Part shown: positions 1 to 14,000 of the stretch, in pieces
Numbering within the stretch: position 1 is the first letter of the stretch
How the letters are laid out: every line of letters starts with the position of its first letter
Assembly (NCBI GenBank): GCA_009869945.1
Contig: WIXG01000129.1
Span: 1 to 64,000, forward strand
Reading direction: 5' to 3'
Length of the DNA: 64,000 bases
DNA from: Mesaphorura yosii
Lineage: Eukaryota > Arthropoda > Collembola > Poduromorpha > Tullbergiidae
The notes under the pieces: generated by a model
What the model was told of the DNA's origin: nothing
What the model saw: only the letters and a program-made list of their open reading frames with translations
Database searches by the model: none
Translations under genes and position numbers: made by a program

Positions 1-3000
1 CGAGATCACAGGACACAAGCATCCTCCTTCCAATTAAAGTGTACCAATAATCAAGATTTCTACTCTATTCCAGATTGTGCTTTGCAAAGTCACCGAAGTT
101 CGGTGACACTGGCTCCTAGTCTAGATTAAAACTCCTCAAATAGATACGTCATGCAAAAAAGCAAGATTTAATTAGCAGCCAATGCAAAGGATAGAATGCA
201 AAGGAATTTATACTGCAATTTATTATTGCGAAATCTTAATCTTAATTATTAAATGCACAAGACTGCTGGAGGTTAAATGGTTTCAGTCAGTTAATTAATG
301 ATTCGACCGCACAAAGCATCGAGACTTTCTGCGCTCTAGTCGTAACTGGTTTGTGGCCAGGTCGCAGAAGAATCACAATTATCATGGCCCATGATGAGTT
401 TTCTGTGAAATCGGCGGAAAAAATATGGAGAAAATATTATTGACCTCACCTTTTGATAGATGTTGTAGTAAACTCAGCAGGATTCTTTGTCTTTAATCTC
501 CTTCGGTCGCGTCGGGTTTCTCTCTTTTTAAGAAAACGCCAAGAAAAAAGATACAAGTTATTACTTCAACTCGTTGCGAGCCTCTTTCTGCGTCCTGCCT
601 CATGCCCCTTTTTTGATGATCGTTTTGTTCTTGTAATTAGGAACCCAGCGTAGCTTATTGCATTATTGCGGTGGTGGTGTGTGTCTTCCTTTCATTGTTG
701 CTGGAGCGCAGAGCATTGAAACGAAATAAAAGACTCCTGCTGCGTGGAACATTCTCCGAAACTGTTTTCTTACACATTCATTGCCTTCCATCATCCACAA
801 GAAACGGTTCAGGCTGGAGTGAGGACTTGACTTTGACTTCTTCACAAGTACGTAGTGCGCACTACGCCATATCTCAGATCTCGTTACAGTTCTCAGGAGA
901 ATGAATAAATTGGGAAACTGAGGTGAAATGAGATTACTTGAGATGAAAGATGAGAAGGAGAAAAACAATGCACAAGCCCAAGTCCAAGGACGACAATGTA
1001 TGAGATTTGATTCTGGTTTACTGTGGAAAAAAGTAAATTGGGAATTACATACATCACGATGCTTAGCCCGGTTTTTGTTGTTGCTTTGAAATATGGGTTT
1101 TCCTTAATTACAAATTAAATTACATTTATTAAATTACATAAATCAAATTCTAATTGCGTCTGGTACAGCTGCGGACGTACACGTAACATTGTTGTCTCCA
1201 TACGGAAACTTTCAGCTTCAGTTCACTATTGTTCCTTAACTGTGCCTGCAAATGCGAGGACAAAGACAATCAGCAATGAGTCGATTTAGAGGAAATTGGT
1301 GAACTCGCAATTCGACCAAGATAAACGACTGTGCCACGTCTGATTTGCGATAAAAGTCAGCTGAAATTCAAGATATGAATTAGATTAATTTACCTTGTCT
1401 TATTAGCGTCCATTTATTGGCTGAGGTCATTAATGCTGACATCAATATCGTGAGCGTCCTTCCCTGTCCGTCAATTGATACAATTAACGGTGGCAGTGGC
1501 ACACAACACAACGCATTGGTCGAGACAGACTCGATTAAGATGCCAATTCCAAATCAGCTCATTAGCAAACTAATTGAAAGGCAAATGCCAAAAGATAAAA
1601 AGTTGTTGCGAGAATAGAAGTAAACTACGTACATGGCGCTTAATGTATGGGCAGAAATTAATCAACATTCAAAATTCAATTGTAGTGGCTAATTTGTGAG
1701 ACTTTATGAATCACATTTGATTTTGTTCGGAGCCATTTCAATTTTCGCTTTGCTACTCTTATATCCGTTTGTTTTGAAGCAGTTTGACCCTAGTGTCGAA
1801 TGTGTTGGTTTAACGAATATTAAATTAAAACAATTAAATACACGATAAGCAAATTTTCTTCATACCTCTCGCGCGGCTGAGCGTGAGCACGCACAAGTTT
1901 GGCAATCTTTCATGACGGCGTGTGTGGGACGATAAGAATAAGAATGATGACTCCGAGTGCACGAAGCACAGCAAAGGCGAAGTGAATATTAAATTATAAT
2001 CTTAATTTGCAGCCGCAAAAAATGTTCATAAACATACTATCGTGTCAATTTGCCTAATCTTAATTTTTTACGTGTGCAGCTCAGAATTCATCACAATCAC
2101 ATCGTGAATTCATATGCATAATTTCGTATCGTATCGCATTATGTGGTTCTTAGTTCGTGATACTAGATTGTGGCTACGCAACGGCCTGCGCTGCTCGTAC
2201 CTTCGAGCGAGCCTCTCTTGTTTTCGTTCTCGCAAATTACAGTTTGCTCAGAGGAGACCATAACAAAGCAATAAGGATAAAATGTAACCTTTAATATAAT
2301 AATTGCCCTGTGGAAAAATCATGAAATTAAGTAAAGACAAATTATTGTGAGTGTGCTGCATGGCAAATGTTGCAAACAAGTCAGGTACCGTTCGCGCTTG
2401 ATCACGTAGCAGATTTCGTACACAGGCAGGCACCACTGTAATGTCTTGACATTTCATTTGGCATAATATCCGTATTATCATCCTCCCCTGCACACATTTC
2501 AACAGATTTGTTCTCCTTCCACCTCGCAGAGAGAATTCGTTGGCACTGCGTTGTTGTCCTGTGCATTGTTTCTGCCTTGAAGGGAGTCGACTCTAATAAA
2601 TGACATTAATTTCCTAATGATAGGTTAAACGAGTTAATAGTCCAAGCCATTAGGATAATGAAAGGCGCCTTTAGTCACTCTGCTCGTAAAAAAGGATTTT
2701 GTGTACGTAAAAGTCAAGTCAAAGGTCAGCTCAGCGTAGAAGGAGCACATACGAATTACGACTTTTTCGTGAATGAACGTGACCATCTCCCATTGTCCCG
2801 ACCACGCCGCCGTCGAACAGGACAAGAATCTCATCACAGACGATTCTGGTTCTCCTCAAAGTTCATGCGTTGTGTCTCGATGCATTGTTTCATTCGGGAG
2901 TTGTAATAAACCACGACAATCATAATGATAGTAATGATTTTAATAACAAGACAGACGGACGGAGAAAATGACAGAAAATGAATTTGTACTTTGTGCAAGA

Positions 3001-3596
3001 CACAAAATGAAACGACGATCACGACGACGAGGGCGCAATGAGATGCGATGGCGATGCGTACTTTGAATTGTACAAAATTAGTGGGTTGAGTGAACCAGCC
3101 GAAATAAGTTGTATTTTTATTTGGAGCAATTTCACTCTTTCTCTTCGCTGTGTCTTCGAGTGTCATTACACACATAAAACGTAACCCTTTTCTGTTTCCA
3201 GGCTCTTCTGGTTAATATGATTATTATTCCCAAATTATAATAATGAAACGTCTCATTGTCTTTTCGTGTCGGAGCGCAGCGGTCGCCGAACATGTCTCCT
3301 GTCTGTGTCTGGCACATATGGTCATGGTTCACCAGGGAAGGGTCTCTATAATGATACGTAATGAATAGTTGACTTCATGTTCAAGGACGCTAAAACGGAG
3401 CAGCGGAGTTGGCGTTTATGAGAATGCCGAATGTGGGTTCCGCCTGGCTCAGCAACGGCAACTCCAAGTGCATCATCGTTTCGTCGCGCTGCTCTTCTCT
3501 ACAATCAGACTGCAATTATTGAGTTCTATGACACAGAAACAAAACCCACATTGGACGGGACCTTGCACTGGTACTCATGAGTCATGAATGTATTCA
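1..3596. other. Intergenic DNA downstream of the homeobox gene
   Basis: I see no supported gene here. The open frames are at most 113 codons, have no recognisable domain, and overlap on both strands as expected by chance. The DNA is AT-rich with many TTAATTA-like tracts. One short perfect inverted repeat lies at 89-107. Because it adjoins a developmental homeobox gene it could hold cis-regulatory elements, but nothing in the sequence alone proves this. Confidence 0.5.
89..107. repeat. Perfect 9-bp inverted repeat with 1-nt centre
   Basis: GTCACCGAA, one G, then TTCGGTGAC: the arms are exact reverse complements. The form fits a dimer binding site or a small hairpin. About 0.2 such events are expected by chance in a window of this size, so significance is modest and no function is assigned. 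Confidence 0.5.
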
Positions 3597-3602
3597 TTTA
3601 TT
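3597..3602 (-). terminator. Polyadenylation signal of the aristaless gene
   Basis: The plus strand reads TTTATT, giving AATAAA on the gene's strand. It lies about 330 nt past the stop codon and implies a short 3' UTR. The site is inferred from the hexamer only. Confidence 0.5.
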
Positions 3603-3933
3603 AGCCGAAAGACCAACTCAACAATACCTTACAATAATTAACAACAATTACACAGTACTTTAGCTATTTTTACATTATGGTCGACAAACACAAAAACATT
3701 ATTTGTGAAGTAAAGGATTGTCATCAGTCAGCAGTGGAGTAATACTATTTAATTCACAACTCAGGGCACGAATAAATTAAACACTTGAGATCAGGATAGC
3801 TTCTTAATTTTACCTATACTGCACACGAACTACATGCTAGTCACGAACCGGGATCTGCCACTGGTAAGGATATTTTAAAGGTGACAACGCGCTCATCAAC
3901 TAATTTGTGCACTCAAATACAAGAAACTCGTGA

Positions 3934-6900
3934 TTAAGTAATGACAATATTATCTTCGTCTTCATCATTATCCTCGTTCTCCACGCTAGTTCTATTTTTA
4001 GAGGCGCCTCCTAATTTTAACTCGTGTTCACGTGCTTTTACTCTTAAATTACTTATGCTGCTTGCTCTGCGTTCATTTTCGCTGACAGACGTTTCACCGT
4101 TGACGCGCAGTCCATTCTTGCTCGGAGGAGATTCTGACGAATCACGACCGCTCTGCCTACCAGTACTTGCATTAGAGTCTTTGAGTCCCACGTTATTGTT
4201 GTTCTCAATTCGCTTCAGCGACAAGTTTTGATACTCACTTTCACTCTCGGGACTCTGATTTGAACTTCTGGAATTATCACTCGCGTACCCGCCGCCAGCA
4301 GCAGCGGCTGCGGCCGCAGCGGTTTTCATGTAAAATTCATGTGCTTGACTGCTCAAGTGCTGTAGATGTTGGGCCGGGATCTGATGCGGCTGTGGATGAT
4401 TGGGAGAAAGTTGGTGATTTACAGCGGCGGCGGCAGCAGCAGCCCCGTTTAATTGAGCCAGCAGATTCTGGAACGACGAGCCGCTCTGTAGGTACGCAGC
4501 GGCGGCTGGGTTGAGAAATGGGCTTCGAAATGGGTTGCTTCCAGCTAACGCGTGGTGATGATGTGGAAAATACGCCGCTGGTGGTAAATGATGCGGACTC
4601 CACGGGTGTGGGATCCGATGTGGCAGAATATTATGTGTGCTCGGCGGTGACGGCAAGGGATCAAGCGGTGAGTTGTGCTTGCGAAGAAACAGTCCTGGAC
4701 CGAACGGTAGACTGATGCCGACCGAGTCTGGTGATGACTGCTGTCCACCAATTGTCATGGATGTTGAGAACGGATTGTACGGATGAGATTGCGGGCCCAC
4801 CTTCTCACTTTTTCTCCATTTGGCACGGCGATTTTGAAACCAAACCTTTGGGAAGAAGGAAACTGTTTAAGAACATTGTTCGGCGATTAAAAGCGCATAA
4901 TTACAGGCTGTCGCGCTAACACCCTTATAAATGAATGAGCGGAATCTTTAGCGGGCCGGGAATTATTTGACAAGCCAGACTAAACATCAAAATGGCTACA
5001 AGAATGACAAATACGGCTTGACTTTGGGCTTCGGATGGAGTCTTCGCAGTCCATCAAAAATGATCTGAATTGTCCATGTTATGTTCCTCAATGCGATGAT
5101 AACGCGATGCGTTGTGAACTCTCCTTGCTAACGCCAACTATTCCCTCAACTATTTGCTGTCAACTATTAACTCCCAATTCCCTCATAAATCAAGTGAGAA
5201 TTGCTCAAAAGGTCATCAACAATAACAGGACCACGCTTTGTTAAATGCCGAGCTTCCTTACACAAATATTGGATTTGTTTCCTTAAATTAAACGGTCATT
5301 GAGGAGCTGGCGAGTTGCTCTAACTAATCTAAGCACGAAATATGTCAACCCGGGAGAGACGCACGACTTATGCTTTGTTTTTGTGGGCTTGGCGGCTCCG
5401 TGTATCAGCGATAGTATGCATCACTCACAGTCACGATGCAGTGAACTTATTAGACACTCGACTTTATCAGGGTCGAAACACGACTAAGTAATTAAGTTTA
5501 ATTGGTGCCTCCATTAAAGTAAGATTAAATTACATTTTTTAACATACACATATGCGTTTTGGGTTCTCATTTTGAAGGATTGCCTCCCCTTGCTTGGAGC
5601 CATACATTACGTATTATTACGGAGCGACTTAATGGGGAACGTAATGCACAACCAGCAATTATCATTACACACTTTGTACTTTTCGATTTTATTCTCGTGT
5701 GTCATTACGAATGCGCGTAACTGTAACCGAAAATACAAATTTGGTCAATCAACAGGGCTCACTTGAACGCCCATGGTACAAAGGCCTAGAAAATGAAGAG
5801 CACTTTTCACTCTCCGTTTTATCTCTTTGTAAAGTGCGTGAATGTGGAAAACTAAAAATATGGGCCCTTAGCAGGTGAAAGAGTGCGCATCTGAAACTCA
5901 TTACCGAAATAGTTTACTTAGCCCCAGACACTTAAGTGCGCAATGAATGAAAGCACATTAAGCCAGAATTAAACCCTCGCTGAGGAGTGCTTGCTTTGTT
6001 GGGACCAAAGACGGAGACACAAGACATTAAAGACTTGAACTTTACTTTGTTGATGAGACATTTCCTCAACCACTTGAAACCACTTCACATTATCAAATTA
6101 ATGTGCGCCCAGTGAAACATCGCATTACCATTATTAATGAGAACAAAAAATAGGACTGCGTACCTGTATGCGTGCTTCGGTTAATCCAATTTTCAGTGCG
6201 AGTTCCTCCCTGCAAGAGAAAGAGAATCAGACGGGTTATTTCTGATATTGCGAGGGTTATCAATCATTGTCAACGAAAATGTGAAACCTTCCTAATTAAA
6301 TCGAATTAGTAGTCGAGACTTCTTCGAGACGCATGCCAGGCCGAGCAGAGTAAAGAAGACACGAACGGTCGAATGAAGCCAAGTACGTGGACGACTAATT
6401 AATAATTGCCTGTGTAAAAACTTTAATTTAATGCACCGCATGCACAAACGAATACGGCAAGGCAATGAGTTTCTTGGCGACCGTGGCGAACGAACGCGAA
6501 CTTAATGTAATAATTACGGTCCGGTGTTGTGCCCACTGTATTGCAATTCTACAACATATAGGTTGCAACTCGTGTCTTGAGCCTGCAGCACAAGTCGTAT
6601 GGGCCGAAGCCGAAATGCTAATTTTCATTTGAACTTTTTCGTGGACTCCTGCTGTGCGCAAATCATAACCGTACAATACGGTGAATGGGCGAGCACGGTT
6701 TATTTGAGGGACTTGGACTGGAAATTCACTTGTTAATTAATGCTACATGCGGCACGGCCGAAGTGTGCATTGAGACCCAGACCATGGTTGAAAATATCGA
6801 GAAGTTACAACAAATTGAGAAAGAATCTTTCTACCCATTTCTGTCCGTCATAATTTTTTTCCACCAAAATATTTCTCATTTCCAGGGAAAACAGCAAAAT

Positions 6901-8048
6901 CTAATTAAGCGAAGGTGATCCCTTTCCGATTCATTACTCTTTACCAAGAAAACTGTTATTTTTGAAAAATAGAAAACAATTCATTCCAGTTACTCTAATT
7001 CGAGTGCCATGAGAAGAATGCATTTTACAAGCATGCATCTCCAGGTCTCGATCAGCGGCGTTCTGTCTTCAACTGTTCTGTAACGCCAATTCGAAAGGTT
7101 TCATTTCGCAATTTTAGCCTCACCTCGTGAATACATCCGGATAATGCGTCCGTGCAAATGCCTTTTCCAATTCTTCCAGTTGGAAACTTGTAAATGTGGT
7201 TCGATATCTCCGTTGTTTTCTCTTCGGTAAGTCATCCAGTCCGTTTCCAGATCCAGCATCGGAAATGTTATCTTCCTGGTCATCAAGTTCCCCGTTATGA
7301 TTCTCAAATGAGGAGTCATGTGGTGAGTTGCTCTTTGACGAGTGATGACTGTAATAGTCACCGTCACGAGTGCTGGCGTGCTCATGGTGTTGGTGTTGAT
7401 GCTGATGTCTATGATCATCGTTTAAGGACGTTGGTGGCGACTCGGTTGTGGATGGCGAAGATCGTGCGTTGGTGTTAACCGGAGAGTCGGCAACCCGAAT
7501 GAACTCATCAGTTGATGCTCCTGCTGGAAACTTCGTTCCATCAAGAGAATGGTTGAATTTCTTGCTGGAGTAGTTGTCGGCGTGGTCATTGCGAAATTTC
7601 TTACTCGGAGGTGAGTCAGATTGCGGTGGTGAATCCGATCCCGCTTCAAAAGAAAATGCAATATTTGAACTCGTTTGCAAATTATACTTACAAGTGTGAG
7701 AACTTTGATTGTGACAACCAAACAGGCTCTGGGATTTAACACCCATGAGATCTCCTAATCGCTCTATGCCGTTGAAGATACTCTTTCGTCGGCAATAGAT
7801 AACCAAAGCCGAAGTTTAGGTAATCTGGAGTGCTCGAATTGCCAATTACCTGGAACCGTCGACTCGGTATCACATTTGACCAGATCCCTGATGGAGAAAA
7901 GACCCTTCGCTGGTCTGCCATTCCCGTTGATAATCATTCTGGCACTATTTGTTAGTTGAACCGAATTCGAATCACTTAGCACGTCACTGAGTCCGAGTTT
8001 GTTTGCACTAGAAGTATTTGTATGACAGCTCCAACTCAAGTCCATCAT
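3934..8048 (-). CDS. al: Aristaless/ARX-type paired-like homeobox transcription factor
   Basis: Four coding exons on the minus strand: 8048-7850, 7754-7124, 6209-6164, 4845-3934. They join in phase to 595 aa. Seen in the protein: an eh1/octapeptide-like FSIRDLV at residues 51-57 (Groucho-type corepressor contact), a His-rich stretch, the homeodomain at about 247-306 with Gln at homeodomain position 50 ([11 protein letters not shown]), poly-Ala runs of 7 and 9 near 427-433 and 468-476, and a C-terminal OAR motif ([20 protein letters not shown], 552-571) before an acidic tail. Homeodomain plus OAR plus the [10 protein letters not shown] flank is diagnostic of the Aristaless/ARX family, nuclear DNA-binding regulators of appendage and nervous-system development. 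The exon splits inside the homeodomain fall at homeodomain residues 31 and 46/47. The start at 8048 is the first of two adjacent ATGs; an untranslated upstream exon is possible. Introns 2 (914 bp) and 3 (1318 bp) are long for this locus. ARX orthology is firm; al versus another paralogue is inference. Confidence 0.93.
4846..6163 (-). other. Intron 3 of the homeobox gene (1.3 kb)
   Basis: It separates the exon ending in ARIQ from the exon starting VWFQN. No coding exon is needed within it, because the homeodomain reads continuously across the junction. Short open frames inside have no recognisable content. It and the 914 bp intron 2 (7123-6210) are long for this window and are candidate regulatory DNA. 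Confidence 0.5.
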
Positions 8049-11000
8049 ATTTATGTTAGCACGGTTCGGAAATCATTTAGAATATGATCTTCATGCTAGC
8101 GCGGATTGCCGACCAGCCTGTTCATGAGTTGATTTCTCGAATTTGCGTTGATTACTAATTCAGTTTCAGTTTCTTGTGGTACGGTTACTCATGCCGAATT
8201 GGAGACTGCACCTGCGTCCGCGACCACCTTGCAAAGAACGACACGACTTGGTTCGAGTGAAAAAGTCAACTGAACAAGATGAATTATTGAGGGATTTCAT
8301 AAGTGGTTCATCAGAAACAATGGGGTGGTAATTTTGACTCCACGCGAAGAATGGAACTAAAATGCCTCAGCACGCAGGAGTGCAGGTAATAAGGCAGAGA
8401 AGTGCTTAGCAGATCTGTACAAAAGGTCTGCTGTACAATAATAGCTCGAGTGCCTAATAAGTGATCATGATCCAGGTAGGTGGGTAAGAGCGAATAGGAA
8501 CGAAATAGAAATACTACTTCAACGACTCTCTTAATTTAAAGATCGCTTTGCTACGTGCTTTCTTGCATTCCGTACTCCGTCCACTCCACTCGTTTCGGCT
8601 TCCCCCAGCGGTTGCGGTTCTCGCTCATGCTCAGTTCAGGTTTCAGCATTTGTGCGTTCTCTTCTGTCTGGGAGGAGTTGCTCAACGTCAAAGTAACTGC
8701 CTTCGCTTGAACTCTGCTAACCAGTCAGAAATCAAGGAATTCAAAAGAAAATTGAATCCACTACGCCAACAAAAGAGCAAATAATATAATTACTTCTTAT
8801 TATTATACAACGCAGGAATCATAAACATTAATTTATCGTTGTTCTGCCGTATGTGACTTGTGCTACAAACAGGTTTTTTTGCATTCATAATTGCAAGACT
8901 CACATTACGCTCGCGCTTGTGCGAGTTCGCAGCATCTGACAACATTAGGCAACTTTTTATGAGCATTTAATTGGAAGAGTGTTAAATTAATCAGTTAAAT
9001 TTTCTGTACATTCCACGCTTCACATGCTGACAGAAAGTTCGGCCAATATTAATGGGAGAAAGAGTCGAAATGAACTGTCTCATATTTTTGTGCAAGCGTC
9101 TTCGCGCAGTCTAGAATAATGAAGTACAACGCGAAGCTGATGATCTCTAGTTCTCTGATCCATTTACATTTGACTTGTATCATCCTTGGCAGTTAATCCG
9201 TTTACCATTTCCATAGAACTCGGCTAATATTTCATTCAAGCACCGCCAAACTCCAAAGTTTAGGGCCAGCCTCCTTTTCTTTGCTTTTGGGCACGCCGCC
9301 GCTTTGCTTAACCAACAATTGATTCCTGCGGTGCGGTGTCGGTACTTTCTGAACTGTGTGATTAGCAAATGCTCCCTTTGATTTCGTCCCTACTAACCCT
9401 GGTTCATTCGAGAAAATAATTTGTCTGCCTTCTTTGTGTCGTCGTTTCTTGGAATTTATGGAATCATGTCTACGGCTGTGGACATGTCTTCAGAGAAGAA
9501 AAATGAGTCATACAATATTTGCAAATTCAAATATCAGGGAAGGAAAGAATGATCATTACCGAACTAATTATTGGTTTGTGTATTGCTGACTATTATTATG
9601 CGTACCTGTGAATTTATTGAAGCATGCGTACACATTTTGTGTAATCATGGACGGCGTAATTGAGTAATTTGCCAACAATTGGGTGGCAATAAATTCTACG
9701 CTCCATTCCACATGCCCTGCGTCGCAATAGTGAATAAGCCATAAATGCTCGTACTATGCGCTATGCCATCATCCATGAACCGTGAAATCACATTCACCCT
9801 TTTTATGAATTCCTCTTCTTTGTGTACTTGGTTTGCATGTTTTGAGTCTTTCTCACCAATTCACACGGTTACAAAATTGGCTTAATGCCTTTAATTTGTT
9901 GCTGGTGCATTTATTAGCACGGAGTATTTTTCTTGTGGCAATTTTAATGATTTTTTGCGGTTTTCAATGCGCAGAAAGAATTCCTTGACTTGTATATTGA
10001 ATTATGCTGGCTTCACTAATTGATTCCATCATTATCAGCGCAAAATCAACTCAACGTAACAACAATAACAACACAACAATGCAGGATGCGTCTGGCGTCT
10101 ACTGCTTCATTGTACGTGCTTTGTTCACACATTCTGAACAAGCGTGCATTTACAAGATAAACATGAATTAAATTGTGGAGAACTACGATCAGACAGCAAG
10201 AGCATCTCAGTCAGTAACGGTGTGCAATTTGTAATGATTAATTATGTAGCGTTAATTTCAATTGTGCAAACAGAGGAAGGGCAACTGAATGGGCGGTGAA
10301 AGGAAACGTCAATCCACTGACTCTCATCATTGTTGTGTCAATACTGTTTGCTTAGAATTCATTCTGGCGTGCTGTCGTATTAATTTAATTAAACTTGCGA
10401 TGATCGCGTACCATATTAAACTGAGCCAATTCACCATTTGATAAATTCTCACATTAGAGTCTTTACAAATAAAACAAACCTTCACAGTTGAGTCGAACGA
10501 ACGGGGACTGTAGCGTGCCTTTTTGTAGCATAGCGTGCAGAATGATGAGTTGATGATCCAGCATGAATTATCGGTCGGATAATATTAGATCATGTCCCTT
10601 TGAATTTATTTGTGTTTGTTTTTCTGACGAAGGGCCCTCCGTCGTCTCCTGACTAATTGCAACAGACATGAAACACAAAAGCAGAAGGGTCCTTCATTAC
10701 AGTAATTACACCGGGACAAAACACGGCAGCTCGTATTTGGGATCTCGGTACAGCGTGCGCAGTCCACTCACGAGACTCGATGGTCATAATTATTTGTGAA
10801 TTTGTATGCGATCGACGGCAACAGCAACAGATTCCACATCCACAGTCGAAAACGAAGGACCAGACTCAGTGCCCGCGCCCGCCGTGAATCTAAGCCGAAC
10901 CATGCCAGGCCAGGCTCTATTCGTGTCACGCTATCATCATCTTCCATTAAAGTCACATTAGGGAAACATGCGTTACCGACTTCATCCCTTCATGTGGTCT

Positions 11001-14000
11001 CTTGCTTCTGATGCACGTAAGGTTAGACATAAGGTTGTCTCATCACGAGATGGTTATCAGTAAAAATTGTGTTATCATTTGTCAAGTAGAACGTATTCAA
11101 CTCATCACCAGTCCACCACTGCTTCCACTTCGTCGAGAGCCTATTTGTAAACCACCTCGCCGCGGTACGTCTCGCGTCTCGTCCCTTCCAGTTCTCCGAA
11201 AACAACCGCGGTACTGTTGCGTTGCGACAATGTAATGGTGTAATTTATGGCATAACACGTAGCGCGTATTAGTCTAATATTTGTTCTGCTTAATAATTAT
11301 GATACGCAATATAATTATAAGGGTTCAGCATTTACGCATGGAGCACAAAGGGTTTTCCTTCAACTACATTGCAGTATTGCTGATTCGGGTGGCCGTGGGT
11401 TCTGCCGCTGATACTTTTAACTTTTTTACTCTGTTGTTGCCTAATTTGATGCTGCTACGGTTGATTTTGTGTTATTAGTTAAATTAGCTTTTCATTCAAT
11501 CTTTTATTATTCAGCTACAGACGGCCGCGAGGTTGCGAGGGTGGTCCGTCTCTCCATCTTTTGCTTTTGTTCGACCGTTTTTATTCGGAACCGACTTCTT
11601 TCTCGCCGTGGAAAAAGACATTGACGAGGGACAAGAACAGACTGCCACTTAATAGAATCGATGGTCGGCAGCTAATGGGCAACGGACGAGGGACGACATT
11701 TCTCTCTCGGTGTCGTACGTCGTACGACTGATTAGTTCCAAATGCCATTGAAATTTCACGAGCCCTGACCTGCTATTTGTATAAAGATGGAAATCGTAGG
11801 CCTTCGGACATTTTAACCATAAGCATCGATATACGCCATCGAATAGAACGAAATAAAGTGTATTCATAAAGACAAACCCAAAGGTTGAACTGCCAAGGCG
11901 AGCTTCATTTGTTTGCGAGAGTCCGATGTCTCCAGACCCGTCTGAACCATCTCTGAGAAGATTTCTGCTTAATCTCTCCTTAAAAGAAGGACACACCAAA
12001 CAATAATCTAATATATTAGCTTTTAATACGTTATTTATTATATGTAATAAGTGTAATTCCTCACCTTATCATCTCTCAATTCAATTAACGAGCAGTTCTA
12101 AATTGAACTTGACCCACTCTTACATTTGTGGTCCCCGCCGGTGAGTCGTCCTCAGAAATTGTCCGTGTCGCCGTGCCCTTGTCGCTGGCTTAAGGAGAGA
12201 ACATTCAAGTGTAGACAACCTATTAGTGTTATCGGAGGGTGAAACATGACAAAGTAATTAAGTTTTACTACACGACCTGGCCTGGCCCAGGCTGGAACGG
12301 AGGTAAAGTGCACGGCGGAGACTGCAGACGGTGATATGAAATATAGTCCAGCTAATGCAGGGTGTTATTAATGTTGATGCGCGTCTTTCTTTATTTCGCC
12401 TCGCTTCTCATCTTGTAATCTTCAATTTTGTTGTATTTTCTTCAACTGTCTGTCAGTGATCTGGGATGGGCCAGGACCTCTTTGAGTATCTCGCTTTCAA
12501 GGCTTGCATTTTTAATACTTTAATTTCGTAATAAAAATCTTCCAACGCGAAACAATGAAAACCTGAAGCAATCTTCAATCTTTTATTCAAATAAACACTT
12601 TCTTTTGAGGCGAATCGGATCATTAAATGAACCATAAAAAATTAGACTTGATTTTTGATTTAGGACGCAAGTGTCTTTTTACTCGAGTATTGTCTTCTCA
12701 TCATTCTGTCGCGTCATTAAACATGTCGTGAATGTGGCCGTGGGTCGTAAAATTGGCAATGCGAGTAAGTGAACACAAATTGTATACAATGACAGCCACG
12801 GTCACACTTCAGATCGTTGCAGAAATTGTAATTACATTATATTATAATAAATATCCATTAGGCACTACATGCATTTTATTGCCGCTAATAAAGAACCAGT
12901 TGCTTATCGCAAGGTAGAAGAATTGATGTGAAATTAATAAAATTGCAGAGAAATATTAGCTGGTGGCCAGCTGCCAGCGGGTTTGGGCAGCGAAGTTCAA
13001 GTCCAATAGTCCACTTGTCGTAAGTCTCGTATTCTCATCTCGTCTGCTGCTCGATGGGGCTCACGCCGACCGACTCTCGAGACGGATCATCCTCTCATTA
13101 ATGAATTGAATTGTTGTAATTCCACGTATGACGTTTGTTTAGTAGGAGCATAAGCGTTTCTTCAAACGTCAAAGCCCATGGATTAAAATAATGAATTTGA
13201 TATTCAGTACTCAGCGAAGTCAAGCTCGCTGCACGAGTAAGCGCCTGTACTCTTTGTATTCTGTGGGCATTAGGCATTAAGAATGTAATAAAAAGTGTAA
13301 TAATATGATTTAAGATTATCCTTCCCTCCGGGGTCTTTTCCACTTAATGAGAGAGACTGAGACTTGATAAGAGAATAGACTCAGGCGTCAGTCTTGCGAT
13401 AAACCCTTAAAAGGTTTTTACTATTCATTCCAATACATCTGTCACTGCTGCGAATGAAACCACATCGCTTCTTTTGCACATACCAGACAGACGAGACAAC
13501 AGGGGCATGAATGTGACATGGCGTAGTGCTTGGCATCTGAAAAATGCGTGTGCATGGACCGTTTTCTAGTATCAACGTGAATGGATATTTCACCCTTCCA
13601 GCTAAAGTTGCGAAATTAAGAATGGATCCCACGAAGCCATCGATCCTTCAACTTTTGGGCTGCATTTTGGGTTCAATCTCTATTTCACTTTGACTTATTC
13701 AGACCATTTCAAAGGCAATTTTATTAGTTTTAGTCACTTCGAGTTCAAGCCGGGCCAGATGAATCAGTCATATGTCAAGCCTAAGCTGAGTTTTGCGCAA
13801 ATTAAAATTGCTCGAACGTGCATAAATACGGTATTGTTCATTCAATCTTTGCACCTGAACAAACTACACCATCTCTTCAACTCAACTGAGACTTTTGATA
13901 AGTCAGAGGACAAGTCTTTGTTGAGAGCAGATAGGTACAATGCGCGTTCAATTCTGTTGTGCTTGCGTGAATGTTGCCCTTGGACATGAGCAGCATTACA

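Noticed and set aside
2834..3175. 113-codon minus-strand open frame with a hydrophobic stretch
   Set aside because: The hydrophobic part is low-complexity Ile/Val from AT-rich repeats, and no family resemblance was found.
11649..11999. 116-codon minus-strand open frame
   Set aside because: No recognisable motif and no splice or promoter context; of chance length for this composition.
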